Shown piece by piece: positions 63,403 to 64,000 of a stretch of 64,000 bases of DNA. Under the pieces are notes generated by a model, which had not been told where the DNA came from, made no database searches, and was given only the letters and a program-made list of their open reading frames with translations. Made by a program: the position numbers and the translations under genes. Source of the DNA: Micromonospora sp. NBC_01740 (GTDB lineage: Bacteria > Actinomycetota > Actinomycetes > Mycobacteriales > Micromonosporaceae); the NCBI RefSeq assembly GCF_035920365.1, contig NZ_CP109150.1:3410001-3474000 (forward strand), in the 5' to 3' direction. How positions within the stretch are numbered: the stretch's first letter is position 1; every line of letters begins with the position of its first letter.

Positions 63403-64000
63403 TCACAGTTCGATGGGCTGAGCGCCGCGGCCCCGAGCGTCCTACAGAAGATCGCGTTTTCACCACACCCACCGCAGTGATCGTGCTCGACGGCGCATCC
63501 CAGCCCGACCCCACCGAGCGCGACGGCGGATGGCTCGCGGACACCCTGGGGCGCACTGTGCGGGACAACCTCGCCCAGCGCACCGACAGCCTGGCGGCCA
63601 TCCTGGCCGATTCGATCGATGCGGTCAGCCGGCGGTACGGCCTGAAGCCGGGATCGAGCCCGTCCACCACTGTGAGCATCGTCCGATGGGACGCCGACAG
63701 CGTTGACGTCCTGGTCCTCGGGGACAGTCCGGTGGTCGCACTCACGACCGATGGGAACGTGCACGAGGTGCGCGACGACCGGTTGCAGGACTCGGCACGG
63801 CATCAGCGCGAACGCCTCCGGTCCGGCACTGCCGAGCAGCACCACGAGCTGTGGCGGTCATTGGTGGCTGCCGAGCGCAGCCGACGTAACCAGCCGGGCG
63901 GCTACTGGATAGCGGAAGCCGACCCGACCGCCGCGTGGAACGCCTACGCGTATCGCTGGCACCGACAGGAGCTGCGAGCAATCCTGGCCGTCACGGACGG
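63378..64000 (+). CDS. PP2C-type phosphatase, partial (runs off window)
   Basis: At least 207 residues are visible. PP2C elements: RPTEDRVFTTPTAVIVLDGA (metal-binding Asp), PSSTTVSIVRW-like core strand (GSSPSTTVSIVRW), VDVLVLGDSPVVALTTDGNV, and AILAVTDG at the edge. The insert between GDSPV and VTDG (RDDRLQDSARHQRERLRSGT and on) is charged. ATG at 63378, 25 bases inside the HTH gene, so the two are cotranslated. Target unknown; the end is outside the window. Confidence 0.82.
   Translation, partial: MPAPDTRVVTVRWAERRGPERPTEDRVFTTPTAVIVLDGASQPDPTERDGGWLADTLGRTVRDNLAQRTDSLAAILADSIDAVSRRYGLKPGSSPSTTVSIVRWDADSVDVLVLGDSPVVALTTDGNVHEVRDDRLQDSARHQRERLRSGTAEQHHELWRSLVAAERSRRNQPGGYWIAEADPTAAWNAYAYRWHRQELRAILAVTD

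Larger units (their letters stand above)
53950..64000. mobile_element. Integrative and conjugative element of AICE (pSAM2) type, left part
   Basis: The tRNA-Val 3' end is followed within 60 bases by an integrase gene reading toward it, then xis, repSA-type initiator, DUF2637, FtsK-type transfer ATPase and a Pra-like gene. The same set in the same order marks AICEs such as pSAM2. The right end and second attachment site lie outside the window. Confidence 0.88.

Overview
The window reads as high-GC actinomycete chromosome, most likely Micromonospora or a close Micromonosporaceae relative. Supporting signs are the very high GC with GTG starts and ATGA/TGATG overlaps, F420-type enzymes, an SsgB-like sporulation regulator, a Spo0M-like protein, Tat lipoproteins, two rare TTA codons and many dispersed intergenic palindromes. 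No rRNA and no CRISPR array was seen. There is one tRNA.

Layout. 1-8.9 kb is a stress/dormancy-type set: a GAF sensor kinase (partial), an Acg-like nitroreductase, a metal P-type ATPase fused to a hemerythrin domain, two tandem universal stress proteins and phosphoketolase. 8.9-10.1 kb is a gene-free, repeat-rich spacer ending in a structured leader for a secreted protein (10.1 kb). 10.8-19.2 kb holds a PP2C phosphatase, a VOC protein, an HTH/Clp-N pair behind twin palindromic operators, a lipid kinase, a YihY-type membrane protein, a double PAP2 phosphatase with an early TTA codon, an EEP hydrolase, a Trp-rich repetitive protein and a 39-residue membrane protein. 19.2-25 kb carries an F420-type oxidoreductase/hydrolase operon, a secreted GH5 mannanase with CBM2, and a secreted trypsin-like protein that has lost catalytic residues and carries FG-GAP repeats. 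25-33.5 kb is a divergent galactoside-utilisation locus (binding protein, two permeases and GH36 alpha-galactosidase on one side; GH42 beta-galactosidase and a DeoR regulator on the other). It has no ATPase gene of its own.

33.5-53.8 kb is mixed: FAD monooxygenase/TetR pair, PPOX protein, Spo0M-like protein, HelD/HelR-type helicase, a LolA-like lipoprotein-carrier-type protein divergent from a two-component system, a TPR-TM-FN3 protein, a MarR/VOC divergent pair, flavin reductase behind a small overlapping ORF, GNAT/Rrf2 pair, AraC regulator, SDR, SsgB-like and TIGR02611 proteins.

From 53.9 kb to the right edge lies the left part of an integrative and conjugative element of the actinomycete AICE (pSAM2) type. 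It is inserted at a tRNA-Val gene and its genes run leftward as one tightly overlapped transcription unit (Pra-like, FtsK-type transfer ATPase, several small Cys-rich proteins, DUF2637, RepSA-type initiator, Xis, Int). Divergent from it, and running out of the window, are an HTH protein with a conserved unknown C-terminal domain and a PP2C-type phosphatase; this pair is the best candidate for an undescribed module.
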